Assembly: GCA_036346275.1 (NCBI GenBank)
Contig: CM070717.1
Location: forward strand, 4,585,178-4,649,177
Direction: 5' to 3'
Length of the DNA: 64,000 nt
Origin: Otatea glauca
Lineage: Eukaryota > Streptophyta > Magnoliopsida > Poales > Poaceae
This document shows, one piece after another, positions 21,346 through 34,900 of this stretch (position 1 is its first letter; every line of letters begins with the position of its first letter). The notes under the pieces are model-generated. The model saw only the letters and a list, made by a program, of their open reading frames with translations, made no database searches and was not told the origin of the DNA. The translations under genes were made by a program, and so were the position numbers.

Positions 21346-24326
21346 TGTAACATTCCATTTTTTAGCCTTTTTAAAATTTTGGTGAATTTAAAATTTCTTT
21401 TAGTGCTAGCAAATTATCTGAATCAAAATTATAAGTTTAAACAAGTTCAAAATAATTTATTTGGTTTCAAAATGCTTAAAATTATTTTTAAGAATTTTCT
21501 GGGATTTTTCCTAATTTATTTTCTATTTATTTTGGCTTTTCCTAATTTTGTGGAATTTTCTAAAACAGAAAAATCTTTTTCTTTTTCCCTTCTCCGATCG
21601 GGCCGAATTCTCTCATGGCCCGGCTCCTATTCCCATCGCGCGGCCCATTTCCTTTTCACCGCCGCTCGGCCCATCTCCCTCTCGGCCCGGTCTGGCCCAC
21701 TTCCTCTCTCGCGCAGCCCAGCTCCGCTCGGCCCGTCGCCCGCTGACGCGCGGGGCACGCCTGTTAGCGGCCGGCGCCGTCGTCTCCAAGCCGGTCTCTT
21801 GCCGTGCCGAACCTCCACAACCGCCGCCGCGATTTCCAAGCCGTTCGTGCCGTAACCCCGCCGAACTCCCTCGGCGTCCGCGCCTATAAGTAGCGCCACA
21901 CCCGCCCGTCTCTTTTGTTCCAAGGATCGTCTCCCGTGCGCCGCCAAAACCCAAACCCTAGCCGTCGTTGTTCTCTACCGTGCCCATGGTCTTCTCCGCT
22001 ATTTTTCTTCCCCGTCGGTGAGCCTTCGCCGCTGGTTTTGGTCTCATCGAGTTCCCCGTGGTGTCCTCCTCCGTTTGCCCGAAGCCCCGTGCCGTTTCAT
22101 CGCGTTTTTGCGCGCGGCCGAGGTCTTCTTCTTCGGCTCCGGTGAGTCCGCACCGCCGTCAAGTCGCTCTGTTTCATGCCGCTCGTGCCACGCTGGTGCC
22201 TCATCAGCGCCACGTGCCACCCACGTCAGCGCCGCGTCGCCCCGCCTCCCGCCACATCAGCGCCGCGTGGCAGCTGTGCCGCTTCACCTCCAGCACCGTG
22301 TCAACCACCGCGTGATAGCCGCATGGCTACTACGTCTGCCCTAGTCTCCCCCGTGGCACCCCACGTCGGTCGGTCTGCCACGTCACCCCCAGACCCCCTC
22401 GGTGCTCTCGGTCTATCGTGGACCAAAGCCACTGACATGTGGGCCCCACATGTCATTTGGCATTTTTTTTCTTTTTCTTATTTTCCAGAAAAACCAGTAA
22501 TTCCAACCAATCGCAGTCTGCCACGTGTCAGTCTCTTTATTTTCTCTCATTTTTTTATCCGAGGAACTTCTAGGAGCCCGTTCTCCTTCGTTCGAGCTCC
22601 GATTCCAGTGATTCAATTTCTAAATTCATCTAAATTCAAGATCTATCTTCCAGCACCATTCTTTTCAATTTTTGAATTTTGTTTGAATTTGTTTTATTTA
22701 TTTGCTCTCGCTTCGCGTGTAGACGACGCAGTCGAAGCTCAAGCGAATCAGCAGTCGGAGGTAGAACTAGCAGGAGGCAGCGAAGGCAAGTGTTCCTTGA
22801 ACATATTGATCCCAAATTTTATGAAAAGCTTATGTTGTTTTAAATTATGCATGCTTAATTTATGCAATGTATTTTAAATATAGTTTTACGGTTTAGTTAA
22901 ATGCCAGCTTTGTTATACCCTCATTGACATTAATCATGATGAACCTTTGTCACCCTAGATGATACTAGATATTTTATTTAGAGATAACCAGTATATTAGC
23001 ATAGGACGGTAGAACTGCTTAGTCCAGCTTAAACGTTTCGGTATTATGCCATTATGGGAATCATTTCAAACATTGTTGAAACTTATTTGTGAAGTCACGA
23101 CAATTGGTGTTGCTGTTGTTATTTAAATGAAATAAAGTGAAAAATATGGTTTAGATCAGGGCGGATGGATGTTTAGCGAGTGCAGGAAGCACGAGACCTT
23201 GGTATGTGAATGTTCCGCCCTAGTCAATTAAGGACTGAAGCATGTGTTATCATGGACCAAGCACTACCATACAACCACAAGTCTATATGGGTACGACCTG
23301 GCTAAATAATTTATGCGTCTCATTATTAGCTTCGCCAGTTGGTGAGTGCCAGATGATGGTAGGCACAAGAGGGGGCTTCCGACTGGGCAACTAGAACCCA
23401 TCGGCGGTGAAACCTTAGCGGGAATTGATCTAAAAAACCTTAGCGGGCGAGGTTAATAATGGAGTTGTACATTGTAAAGGCCTTGTCATGATCTCTTTGC
23501 CGACACGCCAAAGGAAGTGTGTTAATTGCATGACAACAGGAGTCGATCATGTCTTGTGGGTAAAGTGTACACACTCTGCAGAGTTAAAACTGCTTAAGTA
23601 GTCGTACCCACGGTCAATGGTAGGCGAGGTACACTTGCACATTGTAGATTTTATGGTTTTGTTTTAAATGAAAATGGTGGTTTGGGAATCCGTGAGCAGA
23701 TGGAACTCTCGGGTTATGGTTTGGTAGATGGAGCCAGTCAGGTAGCTAGAACCTGCTTTAGTGGTCATATCAAATTCAATTACTATGCTATTTACATTTT
23801 GGTCGAATGATGCTTTGTGAAATTACTATTGGTATTTACACTTAAACTTTGCTTTATGCTAAAAGAGCCATATTATGCCTTCAATTGTTTAGCCTTGCAT
23901 ATAGTTATCATGCATTATGTTTCCAAGACTTGCGGAGTACATTCTGTGCTCACCCTTGGAACATCCCCAACTTTTCACAGAAGAGTCCGCAGAAGTTGAT
24001 GGTGACTACGAGTTCTATGCTTGTGGTTATGATGAAGGCGATCCGGAATGTTAGGACGTGAACCCCAGTCAATTGCCTGTTGGGCGAATGGATGGGCTTA
24101 TCCTGCTACTGTTGTTTCGTTTCCGCTGTTTCTTATTGAACTCAAGCCATGATGCTGCTTATTTGTAATAATTGGCCATAAGGCTAATACTATTTTGCTT
24201 AATTAATACTATATGCTTCGTGATACGGATGTGTTGTCATCACTGTTTCCACTGTGTGTGCTAGCTTTTCCTGGACTAGCACAGGTTATACACAGAGGGT
24301 TCAGATTTGAAAATCCGGTCCCGACA
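21346..24326 (+). repeat. TE-2 3' LTR
   Basis: It starts TGTAACATTCC and ends CCGGTCCCGACA, 2981 bp. A TATA-like CCTATAAG lies at about 21883, followed by a GC-rich leader. The later part (22900-24300) has the shared chromovirus LTR phrases (CTCTGCAGAGT at about 23575, ACTAGCACAGG near the end). The 5' LTR of this element is absent. ORFs at 21379-22877 overlap in several frames in GC-rich LTR sequence and have no recognisable domain. Confidence 0.85.
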
Positions 24327-25772
24327 ATGTATTCATTAAATGTTTTATTTGCATGCATATATTCATTAAATTCTGCTGTATGTGGGTAATGGTAGCTATA
24401 CCCGTAAACACATGGAATTTCCTTGATAAGTATGGATTTGTGAACCTTGGTAACCCTAGAATAAGGTAGACAATACTTGATGCCAACATTGGGGTCACTC
24501 ACACTTGATAGTCTTGCTTAGCCATGCTTAAAAGAACCTTATGCTTTTTAAATGGTTAAAAATGTTGGATATGGCAAAATGTTGGGTAAATGACCTTTCT
24601 TTATGATTGGTACTTTGGATTAAAAATGAAAATAAAACTACGGTTTTTATGCGAGCAATTACTGGCAATAGCCGGAAGTGCAGGTTTTGCATGTAGTGTA
24701 GGGGAGATTATTGCCCGTGTCGGATTAAGGACTGAACTCAGTATTCATTAAACCCAAGAATTACTGTACAACCACAAGTGCTGGTATGAGACAGCCTTAA
24801 CCTATTAAGTTATTTAAAACTAGCTTTGCACATTGCAAGGCTGGAGATGTACGAGCTGTTTCGTAATGGATTGCTCGGAGGGGCGCCCACACCCAGGTGT
24901 TGGGAGTCACGTTTGCTGATAAAACGGTGTACGCCATGCTATGGAGAGTTCCATCATTTCTATGCTCTGAGTTCTTCTACCATAGTATGGGTTTTCGTCC
25001 CGGGCTAGTGCAAAGTTAGGGTTAAGTAATGTAACGGTTATGTTATGACTCTCTGCGGCACAAAGGAAGTGTGCTAATGATCTGCACAAAGAGTCAGACA
25101 TGTCTTGTGGGTAAAGCTGTACACCTCTATAGAGCGTAAAACTTTTCGAAAAGCCGTTCCCACGGTTATGGGAGTCTTGGTGCGCCAGCACTAGTTAGGT
25201 GTTTTCATTTTCATAAAACTTTGGATTCTACCGGGTGTTGGTAGAAATTGTGGTTTGTGGATATGGTTATGATACCGAGGTTTGTGAATTTTTCTTATTC
25301 ATACTTACATACTGTTATTTTATTTATTAAATCTGCTTTATGCAAACTAACCGTAGTAGCATTTCCTTTGAAATAGCCTGCATATATTATAAGTTTTGCA
25401 AAAGTCTTGCGGAGTATGAAAGTACTCACCCTTGCTTATTCATTGTTTTTAGGGTGAAGAATCAGATTAATCCGATGAAACTTATTTGACGCATGATTCG
25501 GGAATGTTAACGATGAAGCTTTTCTGGGATTATACCTTGTCAATTGACTGAGAGTTGGATGGGCACACTATAAGACTCTTGCTTCTTTCCACTGTATTTC
25601 ACTCTGTATTGTAAGACCTTATTGTATAAATTGCCATTATCATTTGTAATAAAGAGTATGGATGTGATATCAATTGTTGTAAATGTGCGTGCTAGCCACT
25701 GATCATGGGACTAGTATTGTATACACATAGATTCTCATTTTTTGCATTTATGTGAAAATGGGGATCAATACA
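24327..25772 (+). repeat. TE-3: 3' part of a TE-5-like LTR
   Basis: The segment matches the complement of the TE-5 LTR (for example AAGTATGGATTTGTGAACCT at about 24429 against 33390-33410) and ends ATGGGGATCAATACA, as that LTR ends in AATGGGGGCCTTACA. It begins exactly at the end of TE-2, so TE-2 may have inserted into it. The upstream portion is gone. ATGTA (24327-24331) would then be the right half of the TE-2 duplication. Confidence 0.75.
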
Positions 25773-28252
25773 TACCTAATAAATAATATTAGGTAATAAT
25801 CAATGGTAGGGGTATGTATTTCGAAAAAAACAGTTAAAAGCTGTTTGCAGAAATGATATGTATTTAAGAATAAAATTTGAAAACCGGAATGACATGCGTT
25901 CGTAAACGGAAGGAGCACTAATATGTTGTCTCTAAGAGAGATGAAATGCATGTATGTTTGTTTCGTTTAGCGGCAAGTTTGGACTTTTGTGCGTGTGGTA
26001 AGTTGATCACTTCGACGAGACCACCGCATAAAAAACGATCCATAATGACCTCGATCGACCAGCTTAACTAATTATTTGAAATTATGCGTGTAAGTACGTA
26101 CATACGGGTTTAGCTGTCAATCTTCAGGTCGTATCTAGTGCGAGTGTCATGCATGCTACTACTAGGCTAGATTTTTTTAGACGTACTAGGCTAGCTATTA
26201 GCTAGATAAGAGAACCCGGACAAGTCCCTGAATATAATACAAGTGTTTTACTAATTAGACTCGATCTGTCCTCAAGTAGCAGTGTAACTGACTTTTTCAT
26301 GTTAGATAAACTAAGGCACTCTATGCAAAACTATGTTGACTTTATAATTAAGTGCATGTCAAAATAAACGAACAAAATCGGAGGGATTGTTGTCGATGGA
26401 TATGTGTGGTGCTAATTAATTTCAAAAGAGGTCCCTAGCTTTCTCAGTCTGAAATCATCTTATGCTTGCTTCTTCTGATCTGCATGACACATATACAGAA
26501 GCTTACTGATGAAGGTATAGAAATGGGATACGCAAGTCACAGTTCTTCTTTTTGTTAGTCTTTTTTTTTCCTTTCATTTTCTCTATGGCCAGCTTCAAAA
26601 TTATGCCACTTTTTGATCTACTATATATATTGCTATTTTAATTTCACGTGTGGCAGACTAATTACCTGGCAATTATGTTTTGCTAGTAGTGGCGCGCGTG
26701 CGATGCACGTACGCATCAGCGCTTTAATTAGTTTTATACTCCAATGTTCAACGTTTCCAATTAGTGCGCATTCACAAAGATGATGGTCGATCAGGAGCAA
26801 AACTAATTAGATTAGAACGCTGCAAATAAGCAAACGCATGCAGGACTGGGAGGCACATAAATATATATCTCAGGAGAGCAATCTTGGAAGCTAGCCAATT
26901 AATCCGGGAGACCTTAGCCAACCGATTGTGGTGACTCCAATCGAACCGTAGATCAGGTGGCTGTGGTTATTGCCAAACTGAGTGTTCGGTTTAACTCCTA
27001 GCTAGTTAAAAATTCAAATTGCAATAATACAAGGAGGATACTCTCTCCCTTAATATATGTCATTTTACAATTTCGAGATAATTTTTAACTATTTTTTCCT
27101 TTACATACTCCTATCATTCATTATTTGTAATGTTATTTATTACTGTGGACTAGACTAACACATACTAGCTAAAAGCAATAAGTGAGCTAATGAAGGATGA
27201 CGATTTAGTCATTCATATATATGCCTTAGTTGAAGTGCAAAATCCTAAAACATCATCTATTCGAAACAAAGTTTGTATTAAATTGCGTTCTATGTCTGTA
27301 GTCATACACACGCCACCTATTAGGTCCCTATACTTTTTTCGCTAATTCGTACATTCAAGATATGTCTATATTTGATTTATCATAATGGACATATATATAA
27401 AACTATGGCCAAGATGCCAGGAAATTAAATTCCCCTATTTTTTCTGAGGGATGGGAATAATTGATTAACTAGTGTAGCTATCTTAAGGCTCATAACTTAC
27501 CCGTCACGTATTTAAATCATGAAAGGCCATATGATTCCTAAGAAATTCACTCACTTCAAACATATATAGCCGTTAAGGTTGGGCTAGCTCTTTGTATAGA
27601 CTTGACGAGGTATATTAGGGCATGAGCAATACGCTCACAGTCCAGGAGCTGACGAGAGAGTGCCCTATGTACTTGGCACCAACCATTACACTTCCATACT
27701 TCTTTTCTCGACGGTTGCATAAATATTAAAATATAAATAAAAAGTAGATGGTGATTAACCATGCAATGCTAAGAAAAAAAATAGGAGCCAAGCTCATGTA
27801 CATGGGTCGGTTCCAAAACAAGAGAAAGAGGGGGGAAAGAATAGCCGGAAAGGAGAGAGGGAGGACGTGGAAGAGTTTTTTCATTCTATTTACTAGGAGC
27901 CGGACGTTCGATCTGATAATGTTTCATCGGACGTTCGGTACAACATTTTTTTCTAACGTGTGCAGTATCTTTTTCAACGTGTGCAATATTTTTTTTCGCA
28001 CACACATTTTTAATATTATCGAAGGAAAATGTTTCACACGTAGGAAAAAATATTTCACACATAGAAAAAAAATTCAGAACATCCGAAAAAATTAGATGTC
28101 CAGCTGCTAAAGTTGGGTGCTAAAAATTAGAGATAGAAATGGCAAATTTAGCAGGTGGTGATGTGAGAGTGACATGTCCAGCCATCCTTCACGACACGGC
28201 TCTGGGTGCAGGGAGCCGTGGACGTAATATGCGCAGGACTAACTATATATAT
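25773..28252. other. Low-copy, AT-rich non-coding island
   Basis: No LTR homology to the rest of the window and no credible ORF was seen. About 27040-27277 may be an old MITE: CTCTCCCTTAATATATGTCA near one end is loosely complementary to the other end. A TATA-like CATAAATATATAT lies at about 26857, but no gene follows it. About 27890-28100 is AT-rich with repeated CACACGT/ACGTGTG words. This is the likeliest place for original host DNA, but nothing functional can be shown. Confidence 0.4.
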
Positions 28253-28653
28253 AATTTGCTAAGTGTCCTATTAATAGGGCCCACGGTCTATTAACTAAGA
28301 TTAGATTTAATGGAGGCATCTGCCCTTTTTATTCATGAATCATCAAATTTGATCTTTCGTCTTTCTTCACCCATCAAATCATGGACGCAAATATAAATTA
28401 TGTATCAAACAGTATGATGAGACGGTTGAACGAATGGAATTTGATAATCTGTTTGCTCCTGCTGGCATAAGTAGTAACGCCTGCAATACCTCAAATAAAA
28501 GAAAAGAAGCAATGCATAAGCCATGACAGGAATAGGAAACAAATAAGGGGGGACAGGAGATTTTTTTCACCAAAAAACTTAACGATAATATTTCATACTA
28601 AAACTTAATTGATAGATCCTGATCCTAAATCCCTAGTAGGACACTTGGCTAAA
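28253..28653. mobile_element. Small inverted-repeat (MITE-like) element
   Basis: AATTTGCTAAGTGTCCTATTA at the left is matched by the complement of TAGTAGGACACTTGGCTAAAT at the right, an arm of about 21 bp with two to three mismatches. The interior is non-coding. No clear target duplication was found, so the ends may extend a little further and the class is unknown. Confidence 0.45.
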
Positions 28654-28678
28654 TATGGTTGATTCTACACCTATCTTA

Positions 28679-29164
28679 GGGCTTGATTGTTTTTGCTTTG
28701 GATTCTCTAAAAGCTGATTCTGGACTGTGACTTTAGAGAAACTGGTTTTGGATTCTAGATTCTAGGATGGCATTTGGTGGGTAATTACCTAAAATTTTCA
28801 GTGGCATTCTCATATTTGTATTCCTCAGAATCCACAGAAGCACATATGAAGTGGATTGCGTGGACTTTAGGATGTGTTTGGTACAGCTCTACCAGATCCG
28901 TGGAGCTGGAGCTATGGGTATATTAGGAGTGTTTAGGTGGATCATCTTATTTATATTTTAGAATAAAAATATAAAGTTAATTCACTTTATTTTAGCCTAC
29001 AAGTTTCAAATTTGAGGTGAAGGTAGGATCTAGAGCTCTACCAAATAGGGCCTTAGTGTATATGGGTAGGCTAGATTATGAGAATCGATTCCTAAAATAG
29101 GGTTATTTGTTTTTTATTTAGCTTTTAGAATCAGAATTCATAATCTACAGTAAAAACAAGAGCC
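28679..29164. mobile_element. Degenerate MITE-like element hosting a Tourist-like MITE
   Basis: The left end GGGCTTGATTGTTTTTGCTT resembles the complement of the right end (GGCTCTTGTTTTTACTG). Both are followed by a GATTCT...AAAAGCT motif. The arms are diverged and no target duplication is visible. Confidence 0.35.
28870..29052. mobile_element. Tourist-like MITE (PIF/Harbinger type), 183 bp
   Basis: The left end GGATGTGTTTGGTACAGCTC mirrors the complement of the right end, GGCCCTATTTGGTAGAGCTC. The flanks carry the 3-bp duplication TTA (28867-28869 and 29053-29055), typical of PIF/Harbinger MITEs. There is no coding capacity. Confidence 0.8.
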
Positions 29165-29234
29165 TGCACCAGAGCCGATCTCCTTCCTCACATTGTGCAT
29201 GCTTGTAGTTAGCTACAGAACATGTCCCTCTCCT

Positions 29235-29906
29235 TAGGGATGAAAACGGATATGATAGTTTCCGACCGATACGGATTCTGTCGGATCGAATATTTGTCGA
29301 ATAGTATCGGATCGGATACAGATACGAATTCACTAGCTCACTATCCGTCAGATACAGATACGGATTCGGATAATCCAGATATTGATGGATCGGATATCCG
29401 GATATACATGTGGGCTGGGCCAAGAGTACTCTTTTGACCCAAAAAGGTTTTTAATTTCAGAATTGTTTTCTAATTTAATTAATCCATAAAGCAAGTTTCA
29501 ATTATTAAAATTAGCAAATCAACTCCAAAAATTACAAAATTTTTTGAGAAAGTTCCAGAAATAATCTATCATTTAAAAAATTATTTTCAAGATTTTATCA
29601 GATTTTAATTTTCTCAAAAATTCAAACACTCCTATTCTTAATAGGAAAATATTTAAAATAAGAAGAAAAAATGCATAAAAACTCATAAATACATAATTTA
29701 TTATTTTAAATATAATTCAACAAAGAATATAAATCTTGATTCATTACATGTAAGTGTTATATACTTTTTCTAGAGACATCATATCTAAGTTTTATTAAAT
29801 TTTTAGTAAGTTATGTGTTTGCTTATATTTGTATCTCTCAGTAAGGATTACCTTTATTTTGTGTTTGATCTACGTGTATGATGAACTAATCACATGTGTG
29901 TATAAA
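29235..29906. mobile_element. hAT-2: 5' part of a second hAT copy, broken by TE-4
   Basis: It starts TAGGGATGAAAACGG and follows hAT-1 closely (16165 to about 16884), including the CGGATA-rich end and the AT-rich centre. It stops at 29906 where TE-4 begins. The remaining third, with the right terminal repeat, is not found after TE-4 or anywhere else in the window. The internal matches show hAT-1 and hAT-2 are the same non-autonomous family. Confidence 0.9.
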
Positions 29907-31992
29907 TGTGGGACCCCGGATTTACCATCCGGAATCTCCTGTGTATTTTTGTACTAGTCCCACATCAGATGCTAGTACACACAGTGAAGCAGTGATGATC
30001 ATACACAGAACAGAACGAAAAGGAAAAAAATAGCATAAGTATAAATTACCAGCCACATGGCTATTTATTACATCTCCTGGCAACATGACCAGAGTTCTCA
30101 GCAGCGGAAACAAAAACAACAAGATAAAACACAAAAGACACCACAGGCGACGACTAGGGGAGCGCGCTTAATTATTTTCGCGATCTCCGACGAACTCCTC
30201 GTCATAGAACTCACTGTCTTCGACTGCATCTTGGTAATTCTCTGATGACAAAATTTTGTGTAGCAAGTGAGTACAAACGTACTCCGCAAGTCTGGTAAAA
30301 TGCAACATGTAGGGCTTTCCAAGGAAAGGCTTTAATAGGGTTCTTTTGCATAAAGCCAAGTTTCATCGAACTATACTTAATAATAATTTTCACAATTTAC
30401 ATTTTAACAATAGAATATATCTATTATTTTAGCGAAGGTTCTAACCACCATCTCTAATATACTGGCTCATTACTCTATCCATCATGATCAAAACAGGTTC
30501 CGTCTACCTGATTGGCTCAATCCGCCAAATAAACATTCGAGAGTTCTAACCACTCCCGAATCCCAAAACATCAGTTACTTTGAAAACCAAAACCAAGTCT
30601 ACCAGTATGAAAGCATTCTTCGCTTTGCCTTTGATCGAAGGCACGGCTATTCAAATAGATTTACTCTGCAGAGGTGTACAGCTTTACCCACAAGACATGA
30701 TCATCTCTTTAATGCCAAGCGCTACGAACACACTTCCATTGGTGTGCCGGCAGAGAGATCATAACAAGGCCTTTACAATGTATACGCCTAACCCGACCCA
30801 CCCACTGAGGTTTCACCGCTGTTAGGGTTCCATCCACCCAGTACAGAAGCCCCCTCTTGCGCCGTGTGAGAAATACGACTTTCCTCCATCCGGCACCCAC
30901 ATTCCTCCAACTGGCGAGTCTAAGTTAGGTTTCTACAAATTATTCAGCCAGGTTGTACCAATTATAAACTTGTGGTTGCACGGTAATGCTTAGAACGGAT
31001 AGTCAAAAGTGTCAGTCCTTAAATTGATTAGGGCGGCTTTCACAAACCAGAACCAGTGCTCCATCCGCACCCGCCTGATAAACCATTCTGCCCCAATCTA
31101 AAAAATTTTTATTTTATTTTTATTTTACAATCACAGTAACAATCACCTTGCTACAGTTTCGATAAAACACATTTCAACAATATTTTAGAATTTATCCCAC
31201 CATAGACATTTTGACCAACGTCAATCCTAAGCACAGTCTATCGCACGAAACAAGGTTAATCACATAATACATGATTTCATGATTAAATCTTAAGGTTACA
31301 AAGGCATGGTAATCAAACAGCAAGGATGTTATTTCGAAATGGGCATAACTAACATTTTATATTTTAACATCATCAGTTTATGTAAATAGCATGCAAGTTG
31401 TAAACATTTTATAAAACAGTTATAAACAATGGGATCAACGTGCGTCAAGGAGACTTTCCCTCGTGGACGAAGTGCGCTACGCTATTCTGGAGGTCTTCTC
31501 CTTCGTCGGCGATGACGACCGCTTCTTCGATTACGCGCAAAACGGTGCACGAAATGAATAAAATAAAATAAATATAAAATAAAAATTATAATAAAAATAC
31601 TGGCAGATAGAGGATGAATTTATATAAATTTAGCAATTTGAATCACTCTATTCGGAGTTACTACGGAAGAGAACGGGTCATTTGAAGTTGGATTAGAAAG
31701 AAAAATCACAAAAAAGGAAAAAACACTATAGCAGTAATGTTCACTCGCGAATAACAGAGAGCTGCTCCTTCATGGCGCATGGGGAGAGAGGGCCAGGGGG
31801 AGGCCGGCTAGCGGAATGTGGAAGATAAGGTGAGCATTATGTAGAGCTCGACGCCGCGAATCCAAAAGTGAAATTGGATTTCGAAGAGGATTACCGGAGA
31901 CGACAAATCGACGCCGCAAAGATGGTTAGGCCAATGGTATTCAAACGTGAAATTCGTCGCCGTCCTGAAAGAAACCCAGACTTTCTTGAGGG
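29907..31992 (-). repeat. TE-4 3' LTR, distal part
   Basis: Its plus-strand start TGTGGGACCCCG matches 52892 onward, and the match continues through to GAGGG at 31988-31992, the TE-5 target site. Across the match the copies differ by a few percent and small indels. Small ORFs such as 30098-30393 recur at 53085-53379 only because the LTR is repeated. Confidence 0.9.
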
Positions 31993-34900
31993 TGTAAGGC
32001 CCCCATTTTTGATAAATGAATACCAAAAATGGATATCATGTGCATACAGTACTAGTCCCATGATCAGTAGCTAGTACGCACAAACACAAATTGATATCAC
32101 AGTCATACATAAATTTATTACACAGTGGAAGTAAGATTACATATTATTTTTACAAAACCAGAAGTAAAACTGCAGTGGAGACAAACTCCGATAGTATGCC
32201 ATTTATCCCATTGTTCCACAAGCAACTGACAAGAAAAATCCTTAGAAAAAGTCATCGTTAAATTCCCCGTATCCTGCATCAACGTAAGAATCGTCGGGGA
32301 AATCTGTTTCTTCACCTAAAAACATCAACAGTGGTAAGTTGAGTACTTACGTACTCGCAAGACTTATGCAAATCCTAGAATACATGCAGGCCATTCCAAT
32401 GAAAGGCTAATAAGGTTGATTTGCATAAAGCTGGTTTGAAATGTAAATACGGAATAATAGATTGCAAAATGGAATTTAAACAAAAGCAATTGAATATTGA
32501 AGTAAGGAGAAGTAAAAATTAATAATTCACAAATGCTTGAGTATTATGACCATATTTAAAACCATTTCCACTACACAAGTGGAAAATTAGCAACACATGG
32601 TAGAGACCATAGTTTAAGAAAATAATCAAAACAGCTAACTATGTGATGACTTTACCAAGTGTCCATGACCGCGGACACGGCTAATCGATTAGTTTTACAC
32701 TCTGCAGAGGTATACAGCTTTCCCCACAAGACATGACTGACTCTTTGAGCAATCGATATTTGCACACTGCCTTTGGTGTGCCGCAGAGAGTCATGTTATA
32801 ACTTTTACATTCTTTAAACCTAACTTTGCACCAGCACGGTGATGATAAACCCATTCTGTGGTGTAAGAACACAGAGCATATAAATGATGGAACTACCCAC
32901 ATTATGGCATACACCGTTATATTGGTAGACGTTTAATCCATGATCACCTCGGTGTGGACGTCCCGTCGAGCAATTCATTAAGAAACAGCTCGTACTACTC
33001 CGGCCTTCCAAGTGCAAAGCTAGTTTTAAACAACTTAATAAGCTAGATTTGTCCCATACCAGCACTTGTGGTTGTATGAATATTCTTGGCTTGAAAACAA
33101 CACAGAGTTTGGTCCTTAATCCGACACGGGCAATAATCTCCACCCTACACTACGTGCAAAGACATGCACTTTCGGCTATTGCCAATAATTGCCCGCATCT
33201 AAACCATAGTTTTATTTTCATTTCATCCAAAATACCAATCATAAAGAAAGGTCATACCCATTAAATGGCATGTCCAACATTTTTAATCATGTTAAGGTTT
33301 TGTGTTTGTTTAAGCATGGCTAAGCATGACACTAGGTGTAAGCAACTCAAATTGACATCAAGTACTGTCTATGTTATTCTAGGGTTATCAAGGTTCACAA
33401 ATCCATACTTATCAAGGAAGTTCTATGAAACTACAGGTACAACTACCATTACCCACAAAATAGCAGGCTTTAATAAAAGTAACGCATGCAGTAAAACGTT
33501 TAATAAAAACATTTATAAAACTGGGTTCAATATAATCAAAGGGGTTTTGCTTGCCTTGTTGAGTATCCTCGACTTCAAACTCCTGGTCGTCGAATACACC
33601 GGGTTCGTCGGATTCTACACGTCGTATGGCGACATATAGTAAATACCAAATTTCAATAAGGCCAAAAAGAAATCAGATGGAAATATTCAAATAAAATGAT
33701 TTCACGAATTCAGGAATGGTTACATGAGTTATTTGTTTTCATTGGCCATTTAAAGATTTAATCTATTTAAACCATTATTGCATTATTTTCTACTCATTTT
33801 ATAACTTAAATTTTTCTTACAACACACCCTAAGTATTTTTATATATTCTTGTTCCTGAGATTACAAGGATTCTAATAAAATTTATTTTACTAAATTTGGA
33901 GGTTATTTGCAAAATTTTCATGTATGGCATATTTCTAACCTTTCGTTTGAATTTGAATTCGAATTTCAAATAAAATTCAATTTTCAAATATTTTTGTATA
34001 TTCTGAATCTAATGAATTTTATATGAATTTAGGAATTTATTTCATCAAATTTGGTTAAGTGATTCAAAAGATATGGCTATTTGAATGTCTAGGTTTTGAA
34101 TAAATACTAAAAATCAGAAAACTGCCGAAAATGAAAATTACGCTTTTGCGCGGAAAACGCGCTTTCCATTTCAGCGGAACGCTGTTGAGGCGCCGACAGT
34201 GGGCCAGTGTGCGTGCGCGTGCGCCGCGTCTTTGCAATTGACGCTGTGAACTGCGGGGATCTGCTGACTGCGGGCCGATGGCGGGACCCGACGGCAGCGA
34301 CTCACGCATGCGCAAGCAACCGATGACCGGGTCCATCGTCGGCGATGCGATCACGAGCCAGTGAGAAGCGATCGACAGTGGGCCCGCAGGCGGCGACCAG
34401 GCGAGCAGGCCGGCTTCGCCTCGCGGCGAACAGTAGCGGGAGGCACGGGATCGATTCCACTCCGAGCTTCAGCGCATCCGTGCGAACCCAGGGACGGTTG
34501 CGCGGCGGTCTGAGGTGGCCGGAAAGGCGGATTCCACCGACGAGGCGCGGCGGCGGCTTTGGCGGAGATCGCCGACGGCGGAGCAAGCCCTTCGGGGTGG
34601 AATGGGTTCCACCCTGAGGTTCAGGGCACCCGTGCGCACACTTTGGTGGCGGCGCGGTGGCCTGAGGGGCTCTGCAGCGGCACGCCACCGTGCGAGGGCG
34701 GCGGCGGCAATGGCCGAGCAGCGGCGACGCAAAACTAGAGCTAACCAAGCTTCATTCTCACTCAGATGGGCACCTGCGCGACTCAAGGAACCAATTTCAT
34801 CAATCGCTTTGAAGAATGAATGAAGAAGGAAGGCTCTCACCGTGCGTGGCGGCGGCGGAAGGAAGAACGCGGTGGAGAAGCTCGCCTGGAAAGAAAGGGC

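Noticed and set aside
21548..22877. Overlapping ORFs of up to 233 codons in the TE-2 LTR
   Set aside because: Several frames are open at once in GC-rich LTR leader sequence, with no recognisable domain.
27748..28095. 115-codon ORF in the low-copy island
   Set aside because: It is Lys/Arg/Phe-rich from AT-rich repeats, without domain, promoter or conservation evidence.
32681..33639. Paired ORFs shared by 32681-33639 and 42803-43629
   Set aside because: They repeat only because both lie in the two LTRs of TE-5; no domain, and their ends differ between copies.
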